Below are positions 41,801 to 44,579 of a stretch of 51,125 nt of DNA, in pieces. Every line of letters starts with the position of its first letter. The first letter of the stretch is position 1. The notes under the pieces were generated by a model. It did not search any database. It saw nothing but the letters and a program-made list of their open reading frames with translations, and had not been told where the DNA came from. A program made the position numbers and the translations under genes. The stretch is from CAZJQD01 sp964548165 [NCBI: uncultured bacterium] (lineage in GTDB: Bacteria; UBA8481): contig CAZJQD010000003.1 in NCBI GenBank assembly GCA_964548165.1, forward strand, positions 55,495 through 106,619, in the 5' to 3' direction.

Positions 41801-44554
41801 GGCATCGGCGTTGGCGGCCGTGTAGTTGCCCGCCGAACCGGTTGTGTCCTTCCAGGCCCCCTTCACGGCCACGTTGGTGCCGCCCGCGAAGGCGAAGGTG
41901 ACGATGTTGCCACGGACGACCGGCGACGCCAGGCCCGTGGGCGTCGCCGTCTGCTCGACGACATTCGTGTCCTCGTTGCCGCCGCCGGGACCGGACTTGC
42001 CGGTCTGCGCGTCCTCGGCGCGAACGACAAACCAGTATTGCGCGCCGTTGGTGAGGCCCGTCACCTGGTAGGAGGTCTGGCTGGTGGTCGCGTTTGGCGT
42101 CGCGTCGACGTAGGACTTCGACGCCTGCTCGACCGGATTGGACGTCCAGTAGATGTTGTACTTCAGCGGCGCCGAGGAATCCGTGCCCGCGCTCCAGGCC
42201 AGGTTGATCTTGCCGCTGGTCGCCGCATCGGTGGCCGAGGACAAGCCCGCAAAGACCGGGGGCGTCGTCTCGGAAACCGGCGGCTGGCCGGACCCGGTCG
42301 TGAAACGATCATTGCCGTTGGCCGCGTGGTTGGCGTTGACCGGGTCGTTGGTCCAGACGCCGTTGACGTCGAACCCGTACTCGAACGTGGTGTTGGGATC
42401 GAGCGTGAGGGTGACCGACCACATGCCGCCTGAATTGACCATGGGTATCGCCGCGCCGCTGTTCCATGTCGCGCTGTAGACGGCGGTGTAGACGCCGTTG
42501 CCGCCGCCCGTCGTCGCGAACGATCCCTTCAGGGAGACGTTTGAACCGCCCATGTACTTGAACGTGACCTGGTTGCCGTTCACGACCGGGGAGCTGTAGC
42601 TCCCGGTGAAGAAGGACTGGAATCCGGCGTACATCGCCTTGCCGGTCGTGTTAGTGGCTGAGCTCGCCACGCGGACGGTGTACTTGCCGCCATTGGAGAA
42701 ATCCGCCCCGGTGAGCTTCAACTGGTTGCCGGTGACCGACCAGGTCCCGCCCGGGTTCGGCGTGACCGAGGCGGCCGGCACGGTTGTCGCCGCGCTCATG
42801 GCCTGGTCGAACGTAATCGTGATGTCGCTGCCGCCATACATGGTCCCGTGCCCGGGTGTAATCTCCGTGACCATCGGCTCGAGCACGGCGTCGACCGGAT
42901 TGCGGATCCAGACCCCGACCTCGTATTTCGGAAGCGTGATCGAGATGTTGGGGCCAGAAGCCGTCGAACCATCGACGAGGTTCACCCAATTGCCGGACAG
43001 TCCGACATTGAACGTCGCCGTCTTCGACGCATTGGTGCCGTTGATGGCGACGAAGGCGTCGTCGCCACGCTTGAACGCGAAGATGCCGTTCTGGGGATCG
43101 AGGAGGTTCGTGCCGTAGCCAAGCGCGTCGCCGATGCGGCGGCGAGCGGCCATCATGCGGGCGATCTTCTTGTAGAGCCAAAACGTCATGTTGAAATTGT
43201 CGCCGACGGCGTTGTTGAACTGGAAGGGATGGTCGAACATGGCCGGGTAGGCGCCCGCGCCATCGGTTCCCGGCGTGTTGAAGGCCTGTTCCGACCCGTA
43301 GTACGTGCCGCCCAACCCCTCGATCATCGTCAGCATGCCGGTGACGGAGAGCATCCGGTCCCAATCCCCGGACGAGAGGAAGCGGGCGAGATCGTGGTTG
43401 TCGGCGAAGTGCACGTTGAGGTTGCCGGGCGTCCAGGTGGTCGTGCCATTGCCCTGGCCCATGTCGTACGAGGCGTTGTTCATCCCCGCGATCCAGTTCT
43501 TGAGCGCCCATTGGTCGTTGAAGAGCATCCAGGGAACGCCCTGCTGGTACATGGCGTAGTCCATCATGCCGTTCATCAGCTTGGTGCCCGTGCCGGCCTT
43601 GTTGCCCGTGTAGTAGCCGACCGCGCCATGGTCGCCCGAGAAGGCCTCGCCGAACATGTAGAAGTTGTTCTTGCCAATCGACGCGGCCGCGGACCGGAAG
43701 GCGGCGCAGATGGGAGCCCAATCCCAGGCGTTCACGTGCTTGATGGCGTCCACGCGGAAGCCGTCAATGTCGAAGGCCTTGATGAGGTTGACGTACTTGT
43801 CGATCACGTACTGGCGAACGTAGGCATCCTCGGTCTTGAGGTCGTCGAGACCTACCAGCTCGCCGCGCTCGAGCGGAAACGAGTTGTTCCAGTCGCTGAT
43901 CGTGCCATGGTTGTGGAAGTTCGAGGGCCCGATGGCGTCGCCGAACTGGGCCCCATAGCGGCGGGGCTCGACCGTGGCGTACGTGGGATCGCTCGTGCGC
44001 CCTCCGTCATAGGAGAGGTCGGTGAACCAGTTGGCGAAGTGATTGCCGACCATGTCGACGATGACGTACATGCCGCGGGCGTGAGCGGCATCGACGAGGT
44101 CGCGAAACTCCTGGACCGTGCCGAGCTTGGGGTCGAGCATGTTGTAGGATGCCGGCGCGTATCCGTTGGGCTCGGTGCCGACGAACGGGTTGGATATCCA
44201 GACGACGTCGTAGCCGAGCGTCTTGATGTAGTCGAGGTTCTCCCGGAGGCCCTTGAAGTCGCCGCCGATCGTGCGGCGGCTCTGGGCGGTCGGATGCTGT
44301 CCGGAGGGCGCCCCATACTCGGTCGAGAAGATGTGCGCCGAGTTGTTGTTCGGATCGCCATCCGCGAAACGATCCGTCATGAGCTGGTAGACGGCGAGCT
44401 TTCGCCAGTCGGTGGGAGAGGGCATGTAGGAATGTCCAGCCCACGAGGTCGGCACCGCGTGGTCGCCGAGCGTCCAGGCGCTGGCGGCCGTTCCCAGGCC
44501 AAGAGAGGCAAGCACAGTGGCCACGAGGGCGATGAGGCGCACATTCAGGCGCAC
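17801..44554 (-). CDS. Giant secreted multi-catalytic alpha-glucan hydrolase (GH13 + 3x GH57, multiple CBMs, Ig stalk, FlgD-like CTD)
   Basis: A single uninterrupted frame of about 8,917 codons (about 8,930 from a TTG at 44593; residue numbers below count from 44593), a protein near 1 MDa. Order: signal peptide; GH13; Ig; CBM48-like; FN3; CBM48-like; FN3; cadherin-like; GH57-A; CBM25; 3 FN3; CBM20-like; 3 FN3; DOMON-like; GH57-C; 2 FN3; Ig; DOMON-like; FN3; CBM20-like; 2 FN3; GH57-B; CBM25; 3 FN3; CBM20-like; 2 FN3; DOMON-like; Ig; DOMON-like; Ig; 23 Ig repeats; ZU5-like part; FlgD-like sorting domain. Its likely role is extracellular breakdown of starch, glycogen or pullulan. The GTG at 44554 gives a compact signal peptide (LNVRLIALVATVLASLGLG..ASA) behind a G-rich Shine-Dalgarno; the TTG would overlap the upstream lipoprotein gene. 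There are no frameshifts or stops. Confidence 0.95.
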   Translation of the reverse strand: MRLNVRLIALVATVLASLGLGTAASAWTLGDHAVPTSWAGHSYMPSPTDWRKLAVYQLMTDRFADGDPNNNSAHIFSTEYGAPSGQHPTAQSRRTIGGDFKGLRENLDYIKTLGYDVVWISNPFVGTEPNGYAPASYNMLDPKLGTVQEFRDLVDAAHARGMYVIVDMVGNHFANWFTDLSYDGGRTSDPTYATVEPRRYGAQFGDAIGPSNFHNHGTISDWNNSFPLERGELVGLDDLKTEDAYVRQYVIDKYVNLIKAFDIDGFRVDAIKHVNAWDWAPICAAFRSAAASIGKNNFYMFGEAFSGDHGAVGYYTGNKAGTGTKLMNGMMDYAMYQQGVPWMLFNDQWALKNWIAGMNNASYDMGQGNGTTTWTPGNLNVHFADNHDLARFLSSGDWDRMLSVTGMLTMIEGLGGTYYGSEQAFNTPGTDGAGAYPAMFDHPFQFNNAVGDNFNMTFWLYKKIARMMAARRRIGDALGYGTNLLDPQNGIFAFKRGDDAFVAINGTNASKTATFNVGLSGNWVNLVDGSTASGPNISITLPKYEVGVWIRNPVDAVLEPMVTEITPGHGTMYGGSDITITFDQAMSAATTVPAASVTPNPGGTWSVTGNQLKLTGADFSNGGKYTVRVASSATNTTGKAMYAGFQSFFTGSYSSPVVNGNQVTFKYMGGSNVSLKGSFATTGGGNGVYTAVYSATWNSGAAIPMVNSGGMWSVTLTLDPNTTFEYGFDVNGVWTNDPVNANHAANGNDRFTTGSGQPPVSETTPPVFAGLSSATDAATSGKINLAWSAGTDSSAPLKYNIYWTSNPVEQASKSYVDATPNATTSQTSYQVTGLTNGAQYWFVVRAEDAQTGKSGPGGGNEDTNVVEQTATPTGLASPVVRGNIVTFAFAGGTNVAVKGAWKDTTGSAGNYTAANADATWSGGAKYPMVQVGSNWYCTFTLPPNTTFEYGFDVNGVWTNDPLNADHATNGNDRVVTLAAVNGDTRVPSFAGLTTAADATTGGRINLSWSAATDSTAPIRYLIFYTSNTTAQQSKSYVDATPDFTTTNTTYQVSGLANGTTYYFVVRAEDGASGGNGPNGGNMETNLVERSAVPSGSSNTTPTAQAQSVTTTQNTAKVITLTGSDPEAATLTFAIGTQPAHGTLSSITAINATSASVTYTPANNYNGSDNFTFTVNDGQLTSAAATVSINVVSGARPPIYISHLWHMHQPKYWPDEASTASEGRSEIPYSVLEIHTNRTGPYMHWPIDAVENAMNAGLAHSGAQVTFTGALAENLNDYEAAGWAFGGWKNRWRQSQAWRTSANNPRLDVMQFPYFHVLQPLIGEKWTREQLELFKGMYMSTFGASAQSKGMFPTENAVSLHNIPTWVDAGIEWVIVDNVHLERATAGYPWSSGGNLYEMNPADIRNPNPNDWVQLSGLWAPTKVSARWAHQPHYMQYVNPTTGEVKKIIAIPGSRYIGNEDARGGYGALQYEAVLSQLEAYNTDPAHPILVVMPHDGDNYGGGTEGYYHGNFSAMISWLQANPTRFQLTTIQDYLSMFPPDPNDVIHVEAGSWSGADNGDPEYKKWLGDPGTDGYSPDWNSWMTLVAAQHRVEHAERLQPSNSNVRTAIRKIMVGQTSCYWYWDGSPPWDYHVTRASNEAVGLVDPIISGGGSDQHPPTIFLPQREPWNPGGKEWNIQKGADLKVFGPIYDVAGLRRIELKYRIDEDGVNPIHDYANELYAGGAGVGAWQTLTMTVDPFPASRSNPQPVYRANMYAATIPGADLGGKLVDYYVEAEDNNGNVSKSVIQHVQWGGGGGGVNPGTIWSPANPTSNDTITITGSQAGKLHWGVNNWVAPNAVYWPGGSTAYNAQAIQSPLDGSNKVVIGPFNNPAQTVTQVNFVFAWSTGAWDNNGGLNWTINITVDTQAPVKPTGVAATGQNSQVDLQWTASVSGDVTGYRLYRGLAAAGPYAVLANVGSATTILFDTTASNGTTYYYVLRAYDAAGNLSDSTTAVSATPSGVDLTPPAAPTGLAAVAGQQTVTLSWTRNNETDNDSYVLYRGNAAVGAFTLLAQVDSRTTTYLDAGLAAGDTKYYLIRARDRSGNLSDSSAVVGKAALPNPPPAAPASVIALPWHQQVTVRWARSTEPDLLGYDVYRATAQGGPYTQLTSPSLTDTQWVDTGRANGTIYYYVVTAKDTAGGISPYSAEVSATPQPLISVAFRVDMRQQSNFSVVRIGGDLFTPSWASGSNTLVQLQAGIWGETFQLPVGTPLKYKYVVDGTSWEGNFATASTNREVTITDQGGGRMVINNIFNQNGDPAPSAVTGLVALAKGGRVDLRWSRGSEFDLAGYHVYRTQTSGSNYVRVASLVSDTGYADTNVVNFDTYYYVVSSVDQASQEGSFSGQVTAVPGPNQAPAVPSGLNAQGQNARIVLSWNSNVEADLAGYHVYRSNVQGGPYARINVDTVVVNAYTDTPVANGDTKYYVIRSVDVYDSQSAYSSEVFAAGIAPDITPPAKPTGLVATAGDRVVSLSWNGNTEPDTRGYDVYRGTSSGGPFSKVNGAIITTRSYNDLSVTNGITYHFYVRCVDLVGNASDSSALASAQPQGSVGGIEERSIDGNFLDWKYTDVRGLDTHTDNNWNFWEGFDQSRDLIAVYSREGASNYYFRVDFHDLKLGAEATNLDLFVGLDWNPTTGQAFLPDFMDAQTASPWELCLAVYDGSATGQKAWKPDWTTVTGAFTGVAFNSSIDAVEFSIAKSVLTNLGWVSGQAINLQVWTARDGTNNGLGEVATLPDITDCIPDQTTQDGMLTGTVSTESTVGRSRYTVILHGNQSLNPGGDINKWIYDNVAVTPNGNPSGYHRALQTMEAYKVPVNIHVSGSLATVIDMANTGNPNNDGPMFNQRIADFVDDDWNDNRMGHMIGGVYAEHIMPYFRDDPTIGFYINSRAQELKTDVLTSFYGLTRHPKVFWIPERVVDGQTLDNVILDRRTNTPTGYTATILDNLTHIYEWFGPSFAHTNEFKLLRINGVLVFQISDHYDDRKFWAEDNGAHREVRAKLLELARSADQEQVVVVFDDWEAYAGRSFASPNTIHDGPDNFDLSMKWIASHPWVEVVTLEQLLDRNWTPVECGTNLTYPKSTYQWLLHASEGSYDNWYWGNAQEENFSQQVPLLTGNRYATPPVTNFIPSGKRYGSIWDAGTIFRDVWSDIQAVPNNQLKRLAEQGYIHLIYETAWHDEDISEKAWDANRQWLFPDNTWDGTSFWAYQLHGRVRHMGYLAEAARWADSVATGGQGALTVVQSKDIDHDGENEYIVKNSRVFSVFENDGGRMVLGVAYNSSAGGHVMIGNIMTNAPTEGEEEDGSRRISAFADMNLGTYVNASYTVTLGTDSIVLTSPDGLIRKDIRLPNGAGTLEARYTENVTGPVYIRNGLIADMHDMSYTGERDVQTVGSTGGPYFGVRNTRTNAEVRLNFGGTTYNSAFTDGTPDNTNSPFVRAVEVTGNNTFTLSLTLNTDDTGVVLDTPATPSGLAATAGNQQVYLAWTSGGASAGYHVYRATVNGGPYSRVNGETVVVTNYTDTGLSNGTPYYYVVRATSNRGTLSPNSTQATATPTTPTDTPSAPTGLAAYAGNTQVLLSWTATDTNLAGWSAYRATAPGGPYTKLNGALLAQGNYTATGLTNGVRYYFTVTATSRSGLESPKSAEVSETPALATDVGCTLTYPTAGATVTGTVNFTATCTAPSGINRVEFKVDGLLVGTANTPQPGGGGTGGTFGGANKTIAIDGINTAGEWTQACIVATDPAWDHANVTNGAWATHETPFDYTDLYAAWDATYLYIGIQVVDVTDVEDPSNAGSSNGTPARAMNLPQWIAFDVAPGGYTGVTAGGANSGEFDAWKKGQLFGGGTGVDTQVYFASNFWQGPFLIPYRNGFFPDSHTIGKQLGVFHGASGQGLAGTRVLKSDGTDYLTRGHNANRNSFFELKIPLAYLGNPDLNSRTIGIFVGQGDGTNASGVDCVPNDPATNNTHGVEVYNSPKEWADVDIFTVPFAKAGVDGGSGATTNTYQVSVNSADFTDGSRVVSATAIAANGATATSSVSATFANAAPPPPAPTGVAANPANGLVALSWNAVSGVAGYNVYIGTVSGGPYTKVNTSGLVTGTIYSATGLTNGTTYYFVVRAVSGAGLESVNSTQVSGIPATGVNVTFTIDMRGLTGVTMAQLAGNAFTPAWTPSATPLANTGTGTWTITRSFPAGTQIQYKYVRDTTTWENDFTTTSKNREITVVDQGGGVMRVNNKWNVIGDPAPAAPSAAGATTGNDTVRVTWTPPADFDVSHYTVHRGTTSGGPYSQLNGAITQASYLDTAVVGGTRYYYIVRAVDQANQVSANSTEVSATPGTSQPPGAPTNLQATAGVGQISLSWTAPADAAGYNLYVTWTGQNGAYVKVNTTPIGTTGYVHTGLTASNTYTYYVTALNGASVEGAASATVSRQPSSGGGQQPFYISYHWHQHQPIYWPYENIVTTYSTRTNYAYVRDVLTWPDRIDAYTHLPIDHLSNFTYMPNYGVQISYSGSLIENIDNMAAVGHGYGYGWQNRYAEGHSWKTVNNNPRTDLVAFGYHHPLMPFTPYRDLRLQIQMHRRKLTDRFGNPYSKGMFPPESAFSTRMIPALLDEGIEWVFVDNLHLDHSNKNFPWQAGEKINPPNRADAVNAPQANYVNLSAQTNTSYNISVPFSVTPHYAKYVNPNDGTERKMVIVPLERTLGYDDSYGDRTPQQRLAALAPYNTDPNHPALIVLAHDGDNAGASGYRYYVETMGWLGGANPSQFKFTSVQDYLQMFPPDPNDVVHITDGSWVGADLGDQELKKWLGDPYKAGVVNFDEGYSSDWNSWMVMVAGSNRMNHAEAIQPPSGDIINILNFTGNNTDKAWREFQVGYASCFWYWDGTVQWDEQATRAANNAMSFIDPIIASAPATDPVPPSVFPLQREPYNPGSEEAFKGVQPSDFRVFTFAYDVNSVAGCTLYYRLDADGENPISDNYNEMYAGGPGVGPWTTVPMAVRAYGNPPAGQLQPLYRASIYEGWITGLSNVLVDYYVEARDGRGNVTKTDVYHVYVGDQNSGGGGGGRWVPANPTPNDTITISGDKAGWFHWGVNGWTHADSVYRPGGTTVYNSQALNSALTGPNGQGKYTIVVGPFNDPIQSVSRIDFVFRYADGSWDNNSSANYRINISIDTTPPGQVTGLTATPGNGTVWVNWTAVSATDLAGYRVYRSTGGAPYALAGTVSSGVLYTDTQVVNGTAYTYVVRAVDRSNNLGDSSASASATPSGVDVTPPGQVTGVAATTAEYSVSLSWTARTEFDLAGYQVYRSTTAGTGHVLLETTTLTSRTYTGLNPADTYYFVIRAYDITGNLADSAAEKAARPLPNLPPAVPTNLAVTAGNGACTITWTAVSAGDLAGYNVYRAVGSATAPYTKLNGAAVTPTSYIASGLTNDSVYYFIVRAVDTAANESDSPTAVSGTPRSGITVWFRVNMAGQAGFTTVNIAGDKFTPAWSAASNAMTSEGANIYRFSSVQPLGTAMQYKFVKDGTGWEADFPAGVSTNRDLVVVDHGGSVMYVNNAWGIDGDAVPATPTGLAATPANGQVSLSWNAVTAYDLGGYCVYRSTTPGSGYVKQGSRTTATAYVDNTVVNGTTYYYYVTAEDSANQASPASSTVSATPNAPDSTPPSAVTGVDAAAGAGFITVSWTRNAATDSAGYNVYRATAASGPWTKVNGSLVLDGPYTDATVSAGNTYWFVVRCLDNSGNLSDTSASDSAFLTSSGYTVDGDSTDWTGTRPGADLTYGTSNGEWIWRDPAGDHRTDGTAPHDNYDLIEARFAGTAQSLFMLYRFKDVTATNLPYVMLAVDNDRVAGSGEEWFGDNTDVQMNTNARRDRQIVVNSNKTGYYGVGDNIFTWTDTGSSNISTARDIVEAKFDWSSLGVTLPAVLRFTLGLGQNDGTGAAFEIFGADVMDAVTDTFPNTWNDVQDGVIDYYFDIAFNANGSINSAPNQPVLTSPTEGATVTNSTATFNWTVSDPDGQAASTPMWEIQVSTDSTFGAVTWSDSGVGYVFTRSHDFGGNGTFYARVRARDDFTWSAWSAVRRFVISATNIPDADPSNWLGTASTTANTYVVDKGEWIWTDAQSDERSDGTDPDGNYDLREFRLSGDTGNLYLLARYRDVTNSALPYLAVMVDTDRITGSGEKWFGGNADVQADSPAWRERELVINATKVGSFGVGQSGWTWSANGTAAFSTTHDAIEAKYAWSVFNITLPRTLRFTVMAAENLAGDAKDQYQPDALDVLTTVSGNTWNEIGSDSIINYWFDVNFNTNGQVNASPVQPTLVSPAHNATSNSATVNFRSAVVDADSAAAAFPRFQLQIASDSTFSSIVATCDQAASIQGGCTYTFGAGGNYWWRFRYADDFETTAWSDSRRIFVDFYVPPVTLLSPADGEETSVTFVRFAWSQPADDISGIDSYILEISRTAGFESYLATRTADLSSYQVLTFGDTVYYWRVRAIDRAGNQTVTGSRWFRVNTAITAALTTPANGAVTNNPRPTFTWTGTADTYTFQVASDPSFGAGALRDSVNTTSTSYTPSTVYYAHGSHYWRVVGRDRFGNTVTTSSNFFVVDTQAAATPNFPPTGTDTSLLRPTFRWTAAGSDSFTFQISRFSNFSSIADQSVTVATSYTPGANYAADTYYWRVIGRDTAGNVETSAASVLVIDTGVRADLLLPLDAAETRNARPAFSWTGTGDTYTWELATDAGFAAIVATSTTAATTHAPASDIAHGLYYWRVRAQNTAGGIRTTPGRALRIDTTVSVAAVSPADGLETASRRVILSWTGDAMSYTVQVSRSITFASIYDNATGAATSFTPVLHYQADTYWWRVVATDTLGNVETSVARRFVVDTGVAVSLTAPATATRTNDTTPPFTWAGDADTYVFQISRATTFLVIVDSRTTSTTSYTPANPYGADTYYWRVTGMDRSGNWETATARTLVIDTFVTVTLLSPANATVTSSVTPTFSWTGAADTYSFQISTSAVFSSLADSRTGTSLSHVSAGYPSSVYYWRVVAADAAGNVETSAARTLIIDTGVTVTATAPVDGLRTRVAPTFTWTGDGDTYTVQVSRSLSFATIVDSRTSASTSYAPSATYVEDTYYWRVMARDAAGNVETTVVRSFVVDTRVTVTAISPASGARTNNTTPTLAWSGDADTYTVELSKSAVFATIHDSRTQPGFTWAPIALAADTYYWRVVGRDAAGNIETTSTRILVIDTGVSSALASPADGVRTNSATPAFTWTGDADQYVIQVSRFSSFALLHDSRTTSSTSYTPSAPYGQDSYYWRVIGLDAAGNVETTASRLLVIDTSVAVSSTSPANGFKTADSRPTFTWTGDADTFTFQVAKSSTFAVIEDSATGASASYQPAGYYVSDTYWWRVIGRDALGNAETTTARLLYIDTAGIIVNVSAPADSVRMSNPRPSFSWTTTGGETFRIEVSAASTFLSTVLSVETTATSLVPSADLGEGTWWWRVAARNTGGQQDTSVARSLIIDTTAPSAPTLTSPVDGTLTNATSMALAWSGVADTWALQVARDAGFTSLVLAETKSSAAGALFGLTHDTYFWRVRGSDLAGNTGAWSATANFRVDTAITVSLTSPADGAPTNDSTPAFAWSGDADTYVIEVARDVAFALMVETTTTTTASHAPPSGYGDDTYWWRVRAYDRAGNATVTVAWTIRIKTGLALAATSPSAGARTSDSTPAFSWTGTADTYTFQVSRSATFATMADQSTGAATGYTPSGYYGADTYYWRVVGRDAAGNVDTTAVRTLIIDTYAAATLASPADGVRLNAIPTFSWTGDGDTFTVQVSSAASFATVTASSTGLLWSWTPATLGPDTWYWRVLARDEAGNTETSATRWFVHDTVIAVALVSPIADALTNDTTPTFTWSGGADSYVIQVATSNGFGTIRDSGTTSLLTYTPAVGYADTTLYWRVVGRDAAGNVETTPARRLYIVSGLTVALSSPASGTETNVLRPAFAWTGTADTWLIQLSQSSTFATIAESAVLFANSYTAATNLGADTWYWRVNGRDLAGNSDTSASRTFRIDTVASVTLTTPADGLRTRSIPTFTWTGVADSWSFQASTNASFSSIIESSAFQVVANYTPAKLWGQDTYYWRAIGRDRATNFVTSAARVLVIDTSVTISLTSPAASAITNDTTPTFTWNGDADTYVLQLSTSPSFTALIENRTQSAKNYTPAVGYGSDTYYWRIVGYDMVGNVDTTVTGSFRIIGAVTVSLTSPADSSWTASTAPTFTWSQTADTYILQVATSSAFTTLVENRTLAATNWTTSGLAMGTWWWRVIALDIAGNVETTAARTLNVDTSISVTLVSPVANLRTNGAGLSFAWTGTSVDTYTFQLSRTSSFAALVDVRTQATTTCTPAAAYGQDSYYWRVLATDRAGNADTSQSYLLVIDTSVSVALGLPADNVITTETRPTFSWSGSGDLYRLQVSRAATFATIADSVLTAASSYQPAAAYTIDTYYWRVVAYDLAGNTETSATRLLRIDSAAAPLIPTNDSTPSFVTINSIYSAYSGQQAVRVTGTTLSLYANYDSSIQSVLFQYLPNGGSAWMTCTPAAWDGTNPDTRGPLWSMVWDVSALADDTYCVWAKATRGDGTVDSTPAYQIIVKTTVRPVINEWADTTAGVHTRQQTIQKSVADTVLLYDGTILQIPATALPGADTLVVEVKNYTQAPAGISQPSPGQLLLSPAGSTYYREFTLLNGQTTFSDYVMIGIPYDEASLTIPESDLRMYFFNTSINAWQKVDSQQVDTVRNVVYCWVNHFTLFAILGPGTASANLSGAYAYPNPFKPYDGNPTTGSPYVAGIDGTGIVFANVTTDVDIEIFTIAGRRVAAISARNTFGKVQWDVRNDNHQELASGVYFAIIRSTSGERKVVKFMVIR
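17804..18130 (-). other. FlgD-like / type-A C-terminal sorting domain
   Basis: The last 109 residues of the giant protein: AYPNPFKPYDGN, then FANVTTDVDIEIFTIAGRRV, GKVQWDVRNDN, ELASGVYFAIIRS, and the terminal ERKVVKFMVIR. This is the PNPF...GxxVxxL...W.G.d..G..v.sGvYfy.l layout of FlgD-Ig/T9SS type-A CTDs, which direct secretion and surface attachment. It is preceded by a ZU5-like domain (about 18135-18560) ending VNHFTLFAILG. Confidence 0.9.
18979..25282 (-). repeat. Array of 23 tandem Ig-like repeats (about 91 aa / 274 bp each)
   Basis: Coding repeat at residues about 6437-8539. Each unit follows the plan SPAxGxxTNxxxPTFTWTGDADTY, then xFQVSxxxxFAxIxDS, then YTPxxxYxxDTYYWRV, then GRDAAGNVETxAxRxLxIDT. 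The underlying DNA is visible as a roughly 273-bp period of gacgcgccagtagtaggtgt on the plus strand. The units are diverged rather than identical, so the array is old and under selection. It would form a long rod placing the catalytic half away from the cell surface. Confidence 0.93.
25585..27245 (-). other. Two DOMON/CBM9-like sandwiches separated by an Ig domain
   Basis: Residues about 5785-6335. The copies share GEWIWxDxxxDxRxDGT, NYDLxExRxxG, LPYxxxxVDxDRxxGSGExWFGxNxDVQ and end in xYxFDxxFNxNG, so they are duplicates of one another. Similar extracellular sandwiches at 36200-36805 and 32490-33315 (IDGINTAGEW) bind sugars or haem in other proteins. A carbohydrate role is likely here from context. 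Confidence 0.65.
29310..31168 (-). other. GH57 domain B of the giant protein
   Basis: Residues about 4476-5095. Region 1 YHWHQHQPIYWP; nucleophile Glu4633 in KGMFPPESAFS; acid/base Asp4772 in LAHDGDNAG. It is followed by a CBM25-like module (about 28990-29310) with HWGVNGWTHADSVY. It is a diverged paralogue of domain A within the same protein. Confidence 0.85.
34090..36185 (-). other. GH57-like domain C of the giant protein (divergent type)
   Basis: Residues about 2804-3500. Region 1 reads VILHGNQSL, region 2 GGVYAEHIMPYF, the nucleophile region VFWIPERVV (Glu2961) and region 4 VVFDDWEAYAG (Asp3063/Asp3064). This order and the beta-sandwich that follows (DIDHDGENEYIVKN ... VFENDGG) are those of the 4-alpha-glucanotransferase/amylopullulanase branch of GH57, distinct from domains A and B. 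It is preceded by a DOMON-like domain (36200-36805). Confidence 0.75.
39173..40968 (-). other. GH57 domain A of the giant protein
   Basis: Residues about 1210-1808. GH57 signatures: region 1 LWHMHQPKYWP; nucleophile Glu1367 in KGMFPTENAVSL; acid/base Asp1508 in MPHDGDNYGG. It is followed directly by a glycine-rich linker and a CBM25-like module (38830-39172). Closely parallel in order to GH57-B, including the ensuing WQTLTMTVDPFP / WTTVPMAVRAYG segment and the DYYVEA strand. The specific activity (alpha-amylase, branching, transferase) cannot be told from sequence alone. Confidence 0.85.
41625..42600 (-). other. Pair of CBM48-like modules flanking an FN3 domain
   Basis: Two copies begin PVVNGNQVTFKYMGG and PVVRGNIVTFAFAGG and both contain the near-identical NTTFEYGFDVNGVWTNDP. 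They match the glycogen-recognition fold (W/G-rich strands, FEYGFDVNGVW in place of the family YKFxVDGxW). Each is followed by a similar FN3 domain, so the CBM48-FN3 pair is a local tandem duplication. Confidence 0.75.
42899..44446 (-). other. GH13 alpha-amylase domain of the giant protein
   Basis: Residues about 50-565. All four conserved GH13 regions are present: I, VDMVGNHF; II, GFRVDAIKH with nucleophile Asp282; III, MFGEAF with acid/base Glu316; IV, FADNHD with transition-state-stabilising Asp401. The C-terminal beta domain ends near KYEVGVWIRNP. It should be catalytically competent on alpha-1,4 (possibly alpha-1,6) glucans. The next 300 residues hold an Ig-like domain and two CBM48-like glycogen-binding modules. 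Confidence 0.93.
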
Positions 44555-44579
44555 GGACCCACCCCCCCGGGTTACTGAG

